A stretch of 64,000 nt of DNA from contig OX246749.1 in the NCBI GenBank assembly GCA_945910005.1, positions 32,376,271 to 32,440,270 of the forward strand, given 5' to 3'. The DNA comes from Isoperla grammatica. Lineage: Eukaryota; Arthropoda; Insecta; Plecoptera; Perlodidae. Position 1 is the first letter of the stretch. Every line of letters begins with the position of its first letter. Shown piece by piece: positions 47,038 through 58,100 of this stretch. The notes under the pieces are model-generated. The model was not told where the DNA came from. It searched no databases and saw nothing but the letters and a program-made list of their open reading frames with translations. A program made the translations under genes and the position numbers.

Positions 47038-48014
47038 TATAAACCGCTGCCACCTGTGTTTGTCGAGCAACCCATCAATTTGCTCACATCGCTGTACAAA
47101 CTAACACCTCACGCAACTCATCGTATTGTCACATTACCATATCAAAATTAAAATAAATGACAACATCAGCAAATTGGAGTTTTACCCACTAATCTTCCGC
47201 CCGCTTGGTTGCTCTGAATGGGGGGACAACATTGTTCAACGTCAACCCGACACACAGATGTAAAATAGATTTGCAAACCAAATTTCCGTGACGTCACCTC
47301 ATAGGGGAGAGGGGGAGGGCGGGGGGTGGGGGGGAGGGGGCGCAATTTCCATCAATCACCTAGGCCGACCGTAGCAGTGGTTTATGTGGCTTTGTAAAAA
47401 ATAAAAATTATACATTTAAAAAATAATATATTTTAATCTTTACGGTTATTATTAGTGATGTGAAATAGTTTATAATTGATAACAAAAATACCCGATAACG
47501 ATACAAATATTTGTAAAGTTTTTTTACCTTTTGCGAAACCACAATTCGCACGTTTCTCACTTTTTTTTAGATCGTGTAGCACTCTCAAGATATTGCTTGA
47601 AAACAAAAAAAACACGATAATTTCGCGCAATTTGAATTCAGAGACCTATAATAATATAATTGCCAAGATGGCATCGGTCGATGTTTTTTCACCGCGTAGT
47701 ACAAAATGCCAAAAGGTTGTTAGTCATCAAATCGCATAGCACTGGGGCGACGAAATGCCAAGTAATGACCCCCTCCCCCTCCCCCACCCCCCCTCCAGGG
47801 CAGTTAATATGCAAAACTACCCCCCTAAATGATGTAACGCGACTTATCCTCGCTGTGGGGCGCCTCAACCAATCAGAAACGAGGCCGTGTTAGGTTTGCA
47901 GCAATCAGACACATTTAGTTGACATCCCAACGAGGTTGGAGTTTTACTCGGTTATGTTTGGAAAATCAAGACGAGATGAGATGTAATCAGAGGGTGATAT
48001 TGCTGTGGTAATTC

Positions 48015-48018
<4 letters not shown>
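47038..48018. other. No gene seen
   Basis: G-rich tract at 47305-47341 and C-rich tract at 47770-47793. Short frames at 47433-47893 have no support. Confidence 0.5.

Positions 48019-48019
<1 letters not shown>

Positions 48020-48058
<39 letters not shown>
48020..48058. repeat. CT dinucleotide repeat
   Basis: A pure CT run of about 39 bp. Confidence 0.97.
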
Positions 48059-48062
<4 letters not shown>

Positions 48063-48169
48063 AATGACAAGGTAACGATTGTAATCATTGAAATTTTGTT
48101 AATCCAGTTTTAAGTTTTTATGTAACTTAATGTTAGTTTGAAGTTTCTTTGTCTTTCAATGTTGGTTAA

Positions 48170-48382
48170 CTTGTTTTCACCATGGCAACAACCAATGGAA
48201 AGCCTGGATGGTATAGATAAAACAAGAAAATAGCTTACCTACTAAATATGTCATAATTCAGGAACTCAGGCCAGGTATTCTGAACTTTGGATAGATATTT
48301 AGTAAGCTAGGGCCTACTAGTTTGTTTTCACCATGCCATGCAGGCTTCCCATTGGTTGTTGCTATGGTGAAAAAAAGTTAGT
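48170..48382. mobile_element. Foldback element, about 210 bp
   Basis: ttttcaccatggcaacaacc at the left pairs with ggttgttgctatggtgaaaa at the right, continuing through aatggaaagcctg / caggcttcccatt and tactaaatat / atatttagta. Confidence 0.75.
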
Positions 48383-48447
48383 TGCATTCTAAATATTCAT
48401 CGGAAGTTCATAATACCTTCGTAAGTAGCCTTAGGTTCAGTCTTACA

Positions 48448-48583
48448 ATGTCCCAATAACTACTTATTCGTCGAATAGCTTTTTTTCTCCATGGCAACGA
48501 CCAATCAAAACTCTTGAAATCCTCCAAATAGCTTTAACTGCTACAAATAACTTTCCTATTAGGAGATTGTAAGATAGGCCTTT
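48448..48583 (-). repeat. Dispersed repeat, copy 2 (inverse of 43243)
   Basis: The inverse orientation of 43243-43393 over about 140 bp, with the same ccatggcaacgaccaatca block. Confidence 0.8.
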
Positions 48584-48935
48584 ACTGAAGTTAGTAACCG
48601 TAGTCTGAACAAGGTATACGTATAGAGACTAATCAAATAATGTTGCTACAAACGTTCTCTCTTAGTACTAGGGGTGGTTAATCGTAATAATTGCATTCAT
48701 TAACAAAGGAGGAACAAACCGCAGAGCGGAGCGTCGAGTTTCCCCACAGGCTCTGAAGTATTAGGAACTCATAACAAGCAAAGAGGTCTAGGTCGGGTGG
48801 TAATGGGCGCAGCGGCTTCGTTAGAGTGCTTTGCCTCGGTCGAAACCAAAGAGCTTACAACACTGTTGGCTGACAATCGTGATTGGTGGGTAGTTACTTA
48901 GTTAACGGCAAAGGAAAGTCTTACGTGAAATGAAC
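48584..48935. other. No gene seen
   Basis: No ORF or repeat recognised. Confidence 0.5.
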
Positions 48936-48940
48936 AGCTT

Positions 48941-49566
48941 CTGAGTAGGCCTAGTACTTTGATTCGTGAAGAAAAAATTATTGAAAAACGAAAAGTGAAG
49001 TTCTTGAGTAGGCCTAGTATCTTGATTCTTGAGAAATAAATTATTGAAAAACGGAAAGTGAAGTTCTTGAGTAGGCCTAGTATCTTGATTCTTTAAGAAA
49101 AAAATATAGAAAAACAGAAAGTGAAGTTCTTGAGTAGGCCTAGTATCTTGATTCTTGAAGAAAAATTATTGAAAACCGGAAAGTGAAGTTCTTGAGTAGG
49201 CCTAGTATCTTGATTCTTGAAGAAAAAAATATTGAAAAACGGCAAGTGAAGTTCTTGAGTAGGCCTAGTATCTTAATTCTAGAAGCAAAAAATTATTGAA
49301 ATACGGCAAGTGAAGTTCTTGAGTAGGCCTAGTATCATGATTCTTGAAGAAAACATTATTGAAAAACAGAAAGTGAAGTTCTTGAGTAGGTCTTGTATCT
49401 TGATTCTTGAAGCAAAAAATTATTGAAAAACGGCAAGTGAAGTTCTTGAGTAGGCCTAGTATCTTGATTCTTGAAGAAAAAATTATTGAAAAACGGAAAG
49501 TGAAGTTCTTGAGTAGGCGTAGTATCTTGATTCTTGAGAATTAAAATTATTGAAAAACAGAAAGTG
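48941..49566. repeat. About 61-bp tandem repeat, ten copies
   Basis: Units contain gaagttcttgagtaggccta, gtatcttgattcttgaag and attattgaaaaacgg, with small indels in the A runs. Confidence 0.96.
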
Positions 49567-50176
49567 ATAAATAGAATGGGGTTTTGTAAGAACTCGATAG
49601 ACAACATTGTTCTAATATTACAATCATGGTTTGCAGCTGTCGGTACCGGCCGAGAAGGTGAACTGATTTTTTGAATAACGGGGATGATTGACATCGATTA
49701 TCTACAAAATAACATCGCCTCTTTGAGGTTAGATTGGCAGGGTGTTTCTTATAGGTAGGAACCACCTATAGTCTACTTGGATTGTCTATTATAACGGAGC
49801 TTTTGTGCATTATGGCTAAACTCTATCTACATTCAAAAAAGACTTATCAGGTGTAAAAATCGATACCGGTACTAAAAAAACTTCATTGAAAGATAAGATT
49901 GATTAACACAACATACAAACGTGACAGCTGCGTTATCTAACAGGGGAACATGAGTTTCAAAGAGAGTATTAATATCTCTGTTTACTCAAGGTAAACATAA
50001 CACAAGGATGGTCTATGAAAACAATTTACTTGTCAGTGTTGAACTGGAGCTGACTTATCAATGAAACCTTTGTAAAAGCGAAAGTCTATGGTTTAGTCCT
50101 AATCTTGTATAGGACATTTGCTAGGCCGTGTGAGAAGACCGTAATTAGCTCAGTCTAAAGGTCCTAGTTCAATTAT
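49567..50176. other. No gene seen; family A remnant
   Basis: About 50138-50178 keeps taattagctcagtctaaagg and tcctagttcaatta, a worn fragment of family A directly left of the foldback. Confidence 0.45.
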
Positions 50177-51130
50177 CATCCCTGATTCCAAAGCAGAAGG
50201 TCTCGGGTTCAAATCCAGCCTAGAAAGAAGTTTTTAAACTTCTAATATAGATACAATTCAATCACTTCTAATCTTAGGAATAAGTAAACGGTGACTTTGG
50301 AGTCGTCCTAGCAACGACGCACTCAATAATGTCAAAGTTGTTCTGAATCGGCCTTGTTGATTCTGGCAGGTGTTCGCACTGTCCAATCACTGATTCACGT
50401 GTTTCATATTTGACATATCGATCTTTGATTGGTTATCGCTCACTCGTCGATGGTGTTCGGAGCCTACAGGGTTGGTTTAGTCGCTTTAAATTAAAGTTAA
50501 CCCACTGAAAATCAGTCTTGTTACTGAGTGGGTAGACTCTAAATATGAATTTATTTATATTATGTATCTATTTACTAATGTCTAGCTCACAGCCTAGGCA
50601 TAAACACATACCACTGTGCTAGGCCAACCACCCATGGGAATAGGAACTGCGTGTGCATGTGTTTGCTACAAGAAAATTGATCGAGATTGCATCCATTAAA
50701 TAAATAAATAAATAATAAATAATTTAACATTTAGAGTCTACCCACTCAGTAACTAAACTGATTTGCAGTGGAGAACTTTAAAGTGACTAAACCAACCTTG
50801 TAGGCTCCGAACACTATCGACGAGTGAGCGATAACCAACCAAAGATCGATATTTCAAATACGAAACATATGAATCAGTGATTGGACAGTGCGAACACCTG
50901 CGGACAAATGCCAGAATCAACAAGGCCGATTCACAACAACTTTGAATTTATTGAGTGCTTGGTTGCTAGGTAGGGGCTCTAAAGTCACCGTTTACTTATT
51001 CCTAAGACAAAGAGTAATGGAATTTAATCCACATTAGAAGTTAAAAAACTTCTGCCTGAAGCGGGATTGGAACCCGGTACCTTCTGCACTGGAAGCAGGG
51101 ATGCCAACCACTGGACCAACGAGCCACCTA
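50177..51130. mobile_element. Pair of inverted tRNA-like SINE units (foldback)
   Basis: Arms of about 410-440 bp pair from the outer tRNA-like heads to actgaaaatcag / ctgatttgcagt, around a centre of about 100 bp (50590-50690). The right head (minus strand, from 51128) is complete: ggtggctcgttggtccagtg, anticodon-arm ctgcttccagtgcag, B box GGTTCCAATCC. The left head lacks its first part but keeps gcagaaggtctcgggttcaa. Shared body words include ggtgactttgga, tgattggacagtgcgaaca and gttggtttagtc. Confidence 0.8.
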
Positions 51131-51325
51131 AACCACCATTATCGCGTCCCACCGCCACAGTGATATCGCGGGCGCATCGATCGGGGGATTCACTCGTGAC
51201 GTGACCTTGGGAATTAAGAAGGTTGTGCATCGTGCCGGCCCATTACGGCCGCTTTATGGACCGTGTTTAACTGTTTGCACGCATGCGTGGATGAGGATGA
51301 GCTTTATCGTTAACTCACTCACTTT
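51131..51325. other. No gene seen
   Basis: Flank of the foldback with no ORF or tRNA fold of its own. Confidence 0.5.
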
Positions 51326-51329
51326 CTCT

Positions 51330-52285
51330 CGGTAGCAAAGTCGTTAGAAAGACGAGACAATTCAGCCAAAGAACTTAATAGCGGTTGTGGCTCGCTCACT
51401 CTCGGTAGCAAAGTCGTTAGAAAGACGAGACAATTCAGCCAAAGAACTTAATATAGTATTCTAGTGGTTATGGCTAACTCACTCCAGGTAGCAAGGACGT
51501 TAGAAAGGCAGACAATTCAGCCAAAGAACTTAATATAGTAATCTAGCGGTTGTAACTCACTCACTCTAGGCAGCAAAAACGTTAGAAAGACGAGACAATA
51601 CAGTCAAAAAACTTAATATAGTAATCTAGCGGTTGTAACTCACTCACTTGCGGCGTAGCAAAGTCGTTAGAAAGACGAGACAATTCAGCCAAAGAACTTG
51701 ATAACCTAGCGGTTGTAGCTCACTCACTCTTCGTGTAGCAAGGACGTTAGAAAGACGAGACAATACAACCAAAGAACTTAATATAGTAATCTAGCGGTTG
51801 TGGCTCATTCACTCTTCGTGTAGCAAAGACGTTAGAAAGACGAGACAATACAACCAAAGTAATCTAGCGGTTGTAGCTCACTGACTCTCGGTAGCAAAGC
51901 CCTTGCGGCGTAGCAAAGTCGTTAGAAAGACGAGACAATTCAGCCAAAGAACTTGATAACCTAGCGGTTGTAGCTCACTCACTCTTCGTGTAGCAAGGAC
52001 GTTAGAAAGACGAGACCATACAACCAAAGAACTTAATATAGTAATCTAGCGGTTGTGGCTCACTCTCGGTGTAGCAAAGATGTTAGAAAGACGAGACAAT
52101 ACAACCAAAGAACTTAATATCGGTAGCAAAGACGTTAGAAAGACAATACATCCAAAGAACTTAATATAGTAAACTGGTGGTTGTAACTCAATCACCCTCG
52201 GTAGCTAAGACGTTAGAAAGACGAGACAATACTACCAAAGAACTTAATATAGTAATCTAGCAGTTGGGGCTCACTCACTCTGGTA
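51330..52285. repeat. Irregular tandem repeat, about 12 copies
   Basis: Units of about 50-95 bp share gttagaaagacgagacaat, ccaaagaacttaatatagta, atctagcggttgt and ctcactcact. The same aaagaacttaatata word occurs near 11850-11890. Confidence 0.92.
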
Positions 52286-52564
52286 ATCATTGTCAACAAC
52301 TGTGTATAATATAATGTGTAATCTGAAAGAAGCTTATAAATGTTATTCTATTTTATTCTATACTTGTCCCGAAACTACCTTACAGAGCTTTCTTCATATA
52401 CGGCTGATCATTGGCCAACTGGCGAGCACCAATCTCAAATACCGATCGCTGATTGGCCGCGAGCCACAGTCATGTCTACAACGAACGCATCCGTATAGTT
52501 GTTTCAGGGGCAGACTTAACCAATCAGGTGAAAATGATATCTCTAACTAGCAGCTTATGTGCCT
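52286..52564. other. No gene seen
   Basis: Two gattggcc/caatca-type words and a short frame without support. Confidence 0.5.
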
Positions 52565-53064
52565 AACGATTTTCAGAATAGATCTCGAGGGCCGTGATTA
52601 CTTCTATCCAAGACCAATAGAGGTGGCTCAGCGGTAAGACGCGAGACTCTAATTCGGGAGGTCGCCGGTTCGATTCCGGCCACCGGCAGTCCTGACTGAA
52701 GGTTTTTGCCGAGGTTTTCCTCAGTCGTAAAAGCGAATGCTGGGATTGAGTCATACTATCAGCCCTCGGACATTCCTCCCCAGCTATCCAAACACCCTAA
52801 TAACCTAGTTAGTCACCTGAAGAGGGGCACATCAGGTAAAGCTGGTGTGCACCCTATAACGGGTATTCCTACGAAAAATTATTAATTATTATTCTATACA
52901 AGAGTCCTTGAAAGATCAATGACAACAATCCTCAACAATAACAACTAGTTTTAAATGTTATGTTAAGTTGCATTTTTCACTGTTGTGCATTGTTGTCATT
53001 GAAGATCTAGAGGGACGTGATTAGCTCTATCTAAGGGTCCTAGATCGATTCTGAAAAAGTCTAT
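52565..53064 (-). mobile_element. Family A element, copy 14, split by a SINE
   Basis: gattttcagaatagatctcg at 52569 begins the element. After the SINE it resumes at about 52905 and ends ctgaaaaagtctatt. The core cattgttgtcattgaagatc is in the right part. Confidence 0.85.
52619..52891 (+). mobile_element. tRNA-derived SINE, copy 3, nested
   Basis: Begins agaggtggctcagcggtaag, B box GGTTCGATTCC, then the shared body and an ATT-rich tail. It is flanked by ttctatccaagac (52602-52614) and ttctatacaagag (52892-52904), a target-site duplication of about 13 bp as left by LINE-driven insertion. Confidence 0.9.
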
Positions 53065-53813
53065 TAGGTCCCCCCACCCCCCACATAATGCGACCAATGT
53101 TTTCGTTTCAATTAATACAGCTCAGAGCGGCGTAGAGTGAAAACAAGTGATCACCATAGTTACCGCCGAGCACAAGAATCTCAATCTCCCCCCCCCCCCC
53201 TCTCCCCCCCCCCCCCCACTGTCGTTGTCTTCCGCTCCGAGAAGCCCAATAAAGCTTTCGGGTTTTGTAAGGGAGGAATTGGAGACGCGGACGATGGCGG
53301 ACCGATTTTTTCGCCGGCGATCAAAGTGGGTGGGGGGTAGGGGGGAGGGGGGAGATAAGGGTTGGAGGGGCGGTAAAGGGGACGAATATTCATCAAAGGG
53401 CAGCTTAAAAATTCCGTTCGTATCGTTAGCAGAGGATAATTAAAATCAAAATATAGAAAGGACGCGAATGGTTAATTAGATAACATCAAAGTCTGCAGAA
53501 AAGGGATGCAAAATGTATTGCTATATAGAATGCTATAGGCCTATAGTATATAATATGTCAATGATATTTATTTACAATTGTCCAATTTAACTAAATAACG
53601 ACTAAAACCCAGGTAAAACAAATTGGGCGTTTAAGTTTTTCATCTGGTAATGTCTATGTCATACAACTTTTTTAGTCGTACCTACTAGAAGCATATGCTT
53701 CCGCCGGTATAGCTCTCGGAATCAGCAAAGCACTGGACCTGGGGTAGAATAGGCCCACGGTGACTCTGCGAGTCGTAAGAGGAGACAAAAAGAGACACTG
53801 TCCCTTACCCCCC
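53065..53813. other. No gene seen; C/G tracts
   Basis: C-tracts at 53189-53218 and G-rich tracts at 53328-53374. Confidence 0.5.
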
Positions 53814-54145
53814 ACAGTGCCTAATCAGGTCGCAGTGCCTAATCAGGTAGCAGTACCTAATCAGGTTGCAGTGTCTTATCAGGTACAGCAGTGCTTGATC
53901 AGGTACAACAGTGCCTGATTAGGTAGCAGTGCCTAATCAGGTTGCAGTGCCTAATCAAGCAGCAGTGCCTAATCAGGTACAACAGTGCCTAACCAGGTCG
54001 CAGTGCCTAATCAGGTCGCAGTGCCTTATCAGGTCGCAGTGCCTTATCAGGTCGCATGCCTAATCAGGTAGCAGTGCCTAATCAGGTAGCAGTGCCTAAT
54101 CAAGTATCAATGCCTAATTAGGTAGCAGTACCTAACCAGGCACAA
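53814..54145. repeat. 18-21 bp minisatellite
   Basis: About 18 units of CAGTGCCTAATCAGGTAG with AACAGTGCCT length variants. Confidence 0.95.
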
Positions 54146-54535
54146 ACCAGGTTTATTCTAGATCAATGCATGACTACACAGGTGTGTTTGATACCCAGAT
54201 CGATGAAACATCTGATCTATTTTAGATCCTGTATCGAAGAAGAGTATGAAGGAAGGAATCAGGAGCGATCAAAGCGTGGGTATTGAAGGGGGGATGAGGG
54301 GGGGTGAGGGGAGGGGTTACGTTCTCATGGCGACGGTTGTGAGGCCGTGATATAACGCGATTGAGTTTACAAGAGAGAAGATGTGAAGGCGTCAGAGAGC
54401 TTAGATCTTCTACCTCAATAAACCAACAGAGATTCCTTCTCGTTTCTGATCTATCCAGGAGACCGTGCGTCGTACCACTTCCTTTATACTAGAGACAGAA
54501 ATTTGTAGTTTTGTGAAACGAAATGCAGTTACACA
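54146..54535. other. No gene seen
   Basis: Includes a G-rich block at 54288-54317. No coding signal. Confidence 0.5.
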
Positions 54536-54704
54536 ATAGACCTTTTCAGAATTGATCTAGGATCCTTAGATAGAGCTAATCACGGCCCTCTAGATCTTCA
54601 ATGACAACAATGCACAGCAGTGAAGAATGCACCTTAACATAACTATCAAGGAGCGTTAGATAGAGCAGATCATGGCTTTCTAGACCAATCCTGAAAATCA
54701 TCTA
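54536..54704 (+). mobile_element. Family A palindromic element, copy 15
   Basis: Ends AATAGACCTTTTCAGAATTG and CTGAAAATCATCTATT, with the full core. Confidence 0.9.
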
Positions 54705-55194
54705 TTGGTATGACACATATTCTTTATATTCACGTGACATGACGTCAAGATTCACCATTCAGACAATGACGTGCCCCATGTCTGATTTCAAACAATCATT
54801 AGAGTCGACAGTTGACAGACATTTTTGTTTTTACAAACATTATAGCGAGGGTTATCCGTTCAGATATTTCGTTTTCCTAAAGACGAAACAGTGAAAAAGA
54901 AGATTATTAAATTGATAAGTCAAGTATTGTAATTATACATAATTACTACGAGTGCACGAAACACCGGCATATTCAAGGTTTTGATGAAAAGAAAAACTAA
55001 ATGCTAAATTTAGAGAAAATAAATGCTAAAAAAACTTATCTCTTCCAGTAACCAATGGATGATCCGACCTTGCTTCTATATTTAGCCCCCTAGTTCCGCA
55101 TGGGGGTGGGGGAGGGGGTGGGGGTGGCGTCTGCCGACCTTTGATCTTTGCTGGAGGCGGCAAGTGGGGCGCCACGTCTTCTAGGCCCCGATAC
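54705..55194. other. Satellite flank with G-rich block
   Basis: No gene. At 55101-55128 five G-runs (gggggtgggggagggggtgg) could form a quadruplex about 70 bp before the satellite array. Confidence 0.6.
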
Positions 55195-58100
55195 AAAAGC
55201 GTCTGTCTGGATATATGGGCGTCTGTCTGGATATATGGCCGCATGTCTGGATATATATGGCCGCATGTCTGGATATATGGCCGCATGTCTGGATATACGG
55301 CCGCATGTCTGGATATATGGACGCATGTCTGGATATATGGCCGCATGTCTGGATATATGGGCGTCTGTCTGGATATATATGGCCGCATGTCTGGATATAT
55401 GGACGCATGTCTGGATATATGGACGCATGTCTGGATATATGGCCGCATGTCTGGATATATGGCCGCATGTCTGGATATATGGACGCATGTCTGGATATAT
55501 GGACGCATGTCTGGATATATGGCCGCATGTCTGGATATATGGACGCATGTCTGGATATATGGCCGCATGTCTGGATATATGGCCGCATGTCTGGATATAT
55601 GGCCGCATGTCTGGATATACGGCCGCATGTCTGGATATATGGACGCATGTCTGGATATATGGCCGCATGTCTGGATATATGGCCGCATGTCTGGATATAC
55701 GGCCGCATGTCTGGATATATGGACGCATGTCTGGATATACGGCCGCATGTCTGGATATATGGCCGCATGTCTGGATATATGGCCGCATGTCTGGATATAT
55801 GGACGTCTGTCTGGATATATGGCCGCATGTCTGGATATATGGCCGCATGTCTGGATATATGGCCGCATGTCTGGATATATGGACGCATGTCTGGATATAT
55901 GGCCGCATGTCTCGATATACGGCCGCATGTCTGGATATATGGCCGCATGTCTGGATATATGGCCGCATGTCTGGATATATGGCCGCATGTCTGGATATAC
56001 GGCCGCATGTCTGGATATATGGCCGCATGTCTGGATATATGGACGCATGTCTGGATATATGGCCGCATGTCTGGATATATGGCCGCATGTCTGGATATAT
56101 GGCCGCATGTCTGGATATACGGCCGCATGTCTGGATATATGGACGCATGTCTGGATATATGGCCGCATGTCTGGATATATGGCCGCATGTCTGGATATAC
56201 GGCCGCATGTCTGGATATATGGACGCATGTCTGGATATACGGCCGCATGTCTGGATATATGGCCGCATGTCTGGATATATGGCCGCATGTCTGGATATAT
56301 GGACGTCTGTCTGGATATATGGCCGCATGTCTGGATATATGGCCGCATGTCTGGATATATGGCCGCATGTCTGGATATATATGGACGCATGTCTGGATAT
56401 ATGGACGCATGTCTGGATATATGGCCGCATGTCTGGATATATGGCCGCATGTCTGGATACATGGCCGCATGTCTGGATATATGGACGCATGTCTGGATAT
56501 ATGGACGCATGTCTGCATATACGGCCGCATGTCTGGATATATGGACGCATGTCTGGATATATGGACGCATGTCTGGATATACGGCCGCATGTCTGCATAT
56601 ACGGCCGCATGTCTGGATATATGGCCGCATGTCTGGATATATGGACGCATGTCTGGATATATGGACGCATGTCTGGATATATGGCCGCATGTCTGGATAT
56701 ATGGACGCATGTCTGGATATATGGCCGCATGTCTGGATATATGGCCGCATGTCTGGATATATGGCCGCATGTCTGGATATATGGACGCATGTCTGGATAT
56801 ATGGACGCATGTCTGGATATATGGACGCATGTCTGGATATATATGGCCGCATGTCTGGATATATGGGCGTCTGTCTGGATATATGGCCGCATGTCTGGAT
56901 ATATGGCCGCATGTCTGGATATATGGCCGCATGTCTGGATATATATGGCCGCATGTCTGGATATATGGACGCATGTCTGGATATATGGCCGCATGTCTGG
57001 ATATATGGACGCATGTCTGGATATATGGCCGCAAGTCTGGATATATGGGCGCATGTCTGGATATATGGCCGCATGTCTGGATATATGGACGCATGTCTGG
57101 ATATATGGCCGCATGTCTGGATACATGGCCGCATGTCTGGATATATGGCCGCATGTCTGGATATATGGCCGCATGTCCGGATATATGGCCGCATGTCTGG
57201 ATATATATGGGCGTCTGTCTGGATATATGGCCGCATGTCCGGATATATGGGCGTCTGTCTGGATATATATGGACGCATGTCTGGATATATGGCCGCATGT
57301 CCGGATATATGGGCGTCTGTCTGGATATATATGGACGCATGTCTGGATATATGGCCGCATGTCCGGATATATGGGCGTCTGTCTGGATATATGGACGCAT
57401 GTCTGGATATATGGCCGCATGTCCGGATATATGGGCGTCTGTCTGGATATATATGGACGCATGTCTGGATATATGGCCGCATGTCCGGATATATGGGCGT
57501 CTGTCTGGATATATGGCCGCATGTCTGGATATATGGACGCATGTCTGGATATATGGCCGCATGTCCGGATATATGGGCGTCTGTCTGGATATATGGCCGC
57601 ATGTCTGGATACATGGGCGCATGTCTGGATATATGGCCGCATGTCTGGATATATGGACGCATGTCTGGATACATGGGCGTCTGTCCGGATATATGGCCGC
57701 ATGTCTGGATATATGGCCGCATGTCTGGATATATGGCCGCATGTCTGGATATATATGGACGCATGTCTGGATATATGGACGCATGTCTGGATATATGGAC
57801 GCATGTCTGGATATATGGACGCATGTCTGGATATATGGACGCATGTCTGGATATATGGACGCATGTCTGGATATATGGCCGCATGTCTGGATATATGGAC
57901 GCATGTCTGGATATATGGACGCATGTCTGGATATATGGACGCATGTCTGGATATATGGACGCATGTCTGGATATATGGCCGCATGTCTGGATATATATGG
58001 ACGCATGTCTGGATATATGGACGCATGTCTGGATATATGGACGCATGTCTGGATATATGGACGCATGTCTGGATATATGGCCGCATGTCTGGATATATAT

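Noticed and set aside
51056..51130. Functional tRNA gene (Trp- or Gly-like)
   Set aside because: Same reasoning: a partial copy with opposite orientation is at the other end of the foldback, and the acceptor ends do not pair.
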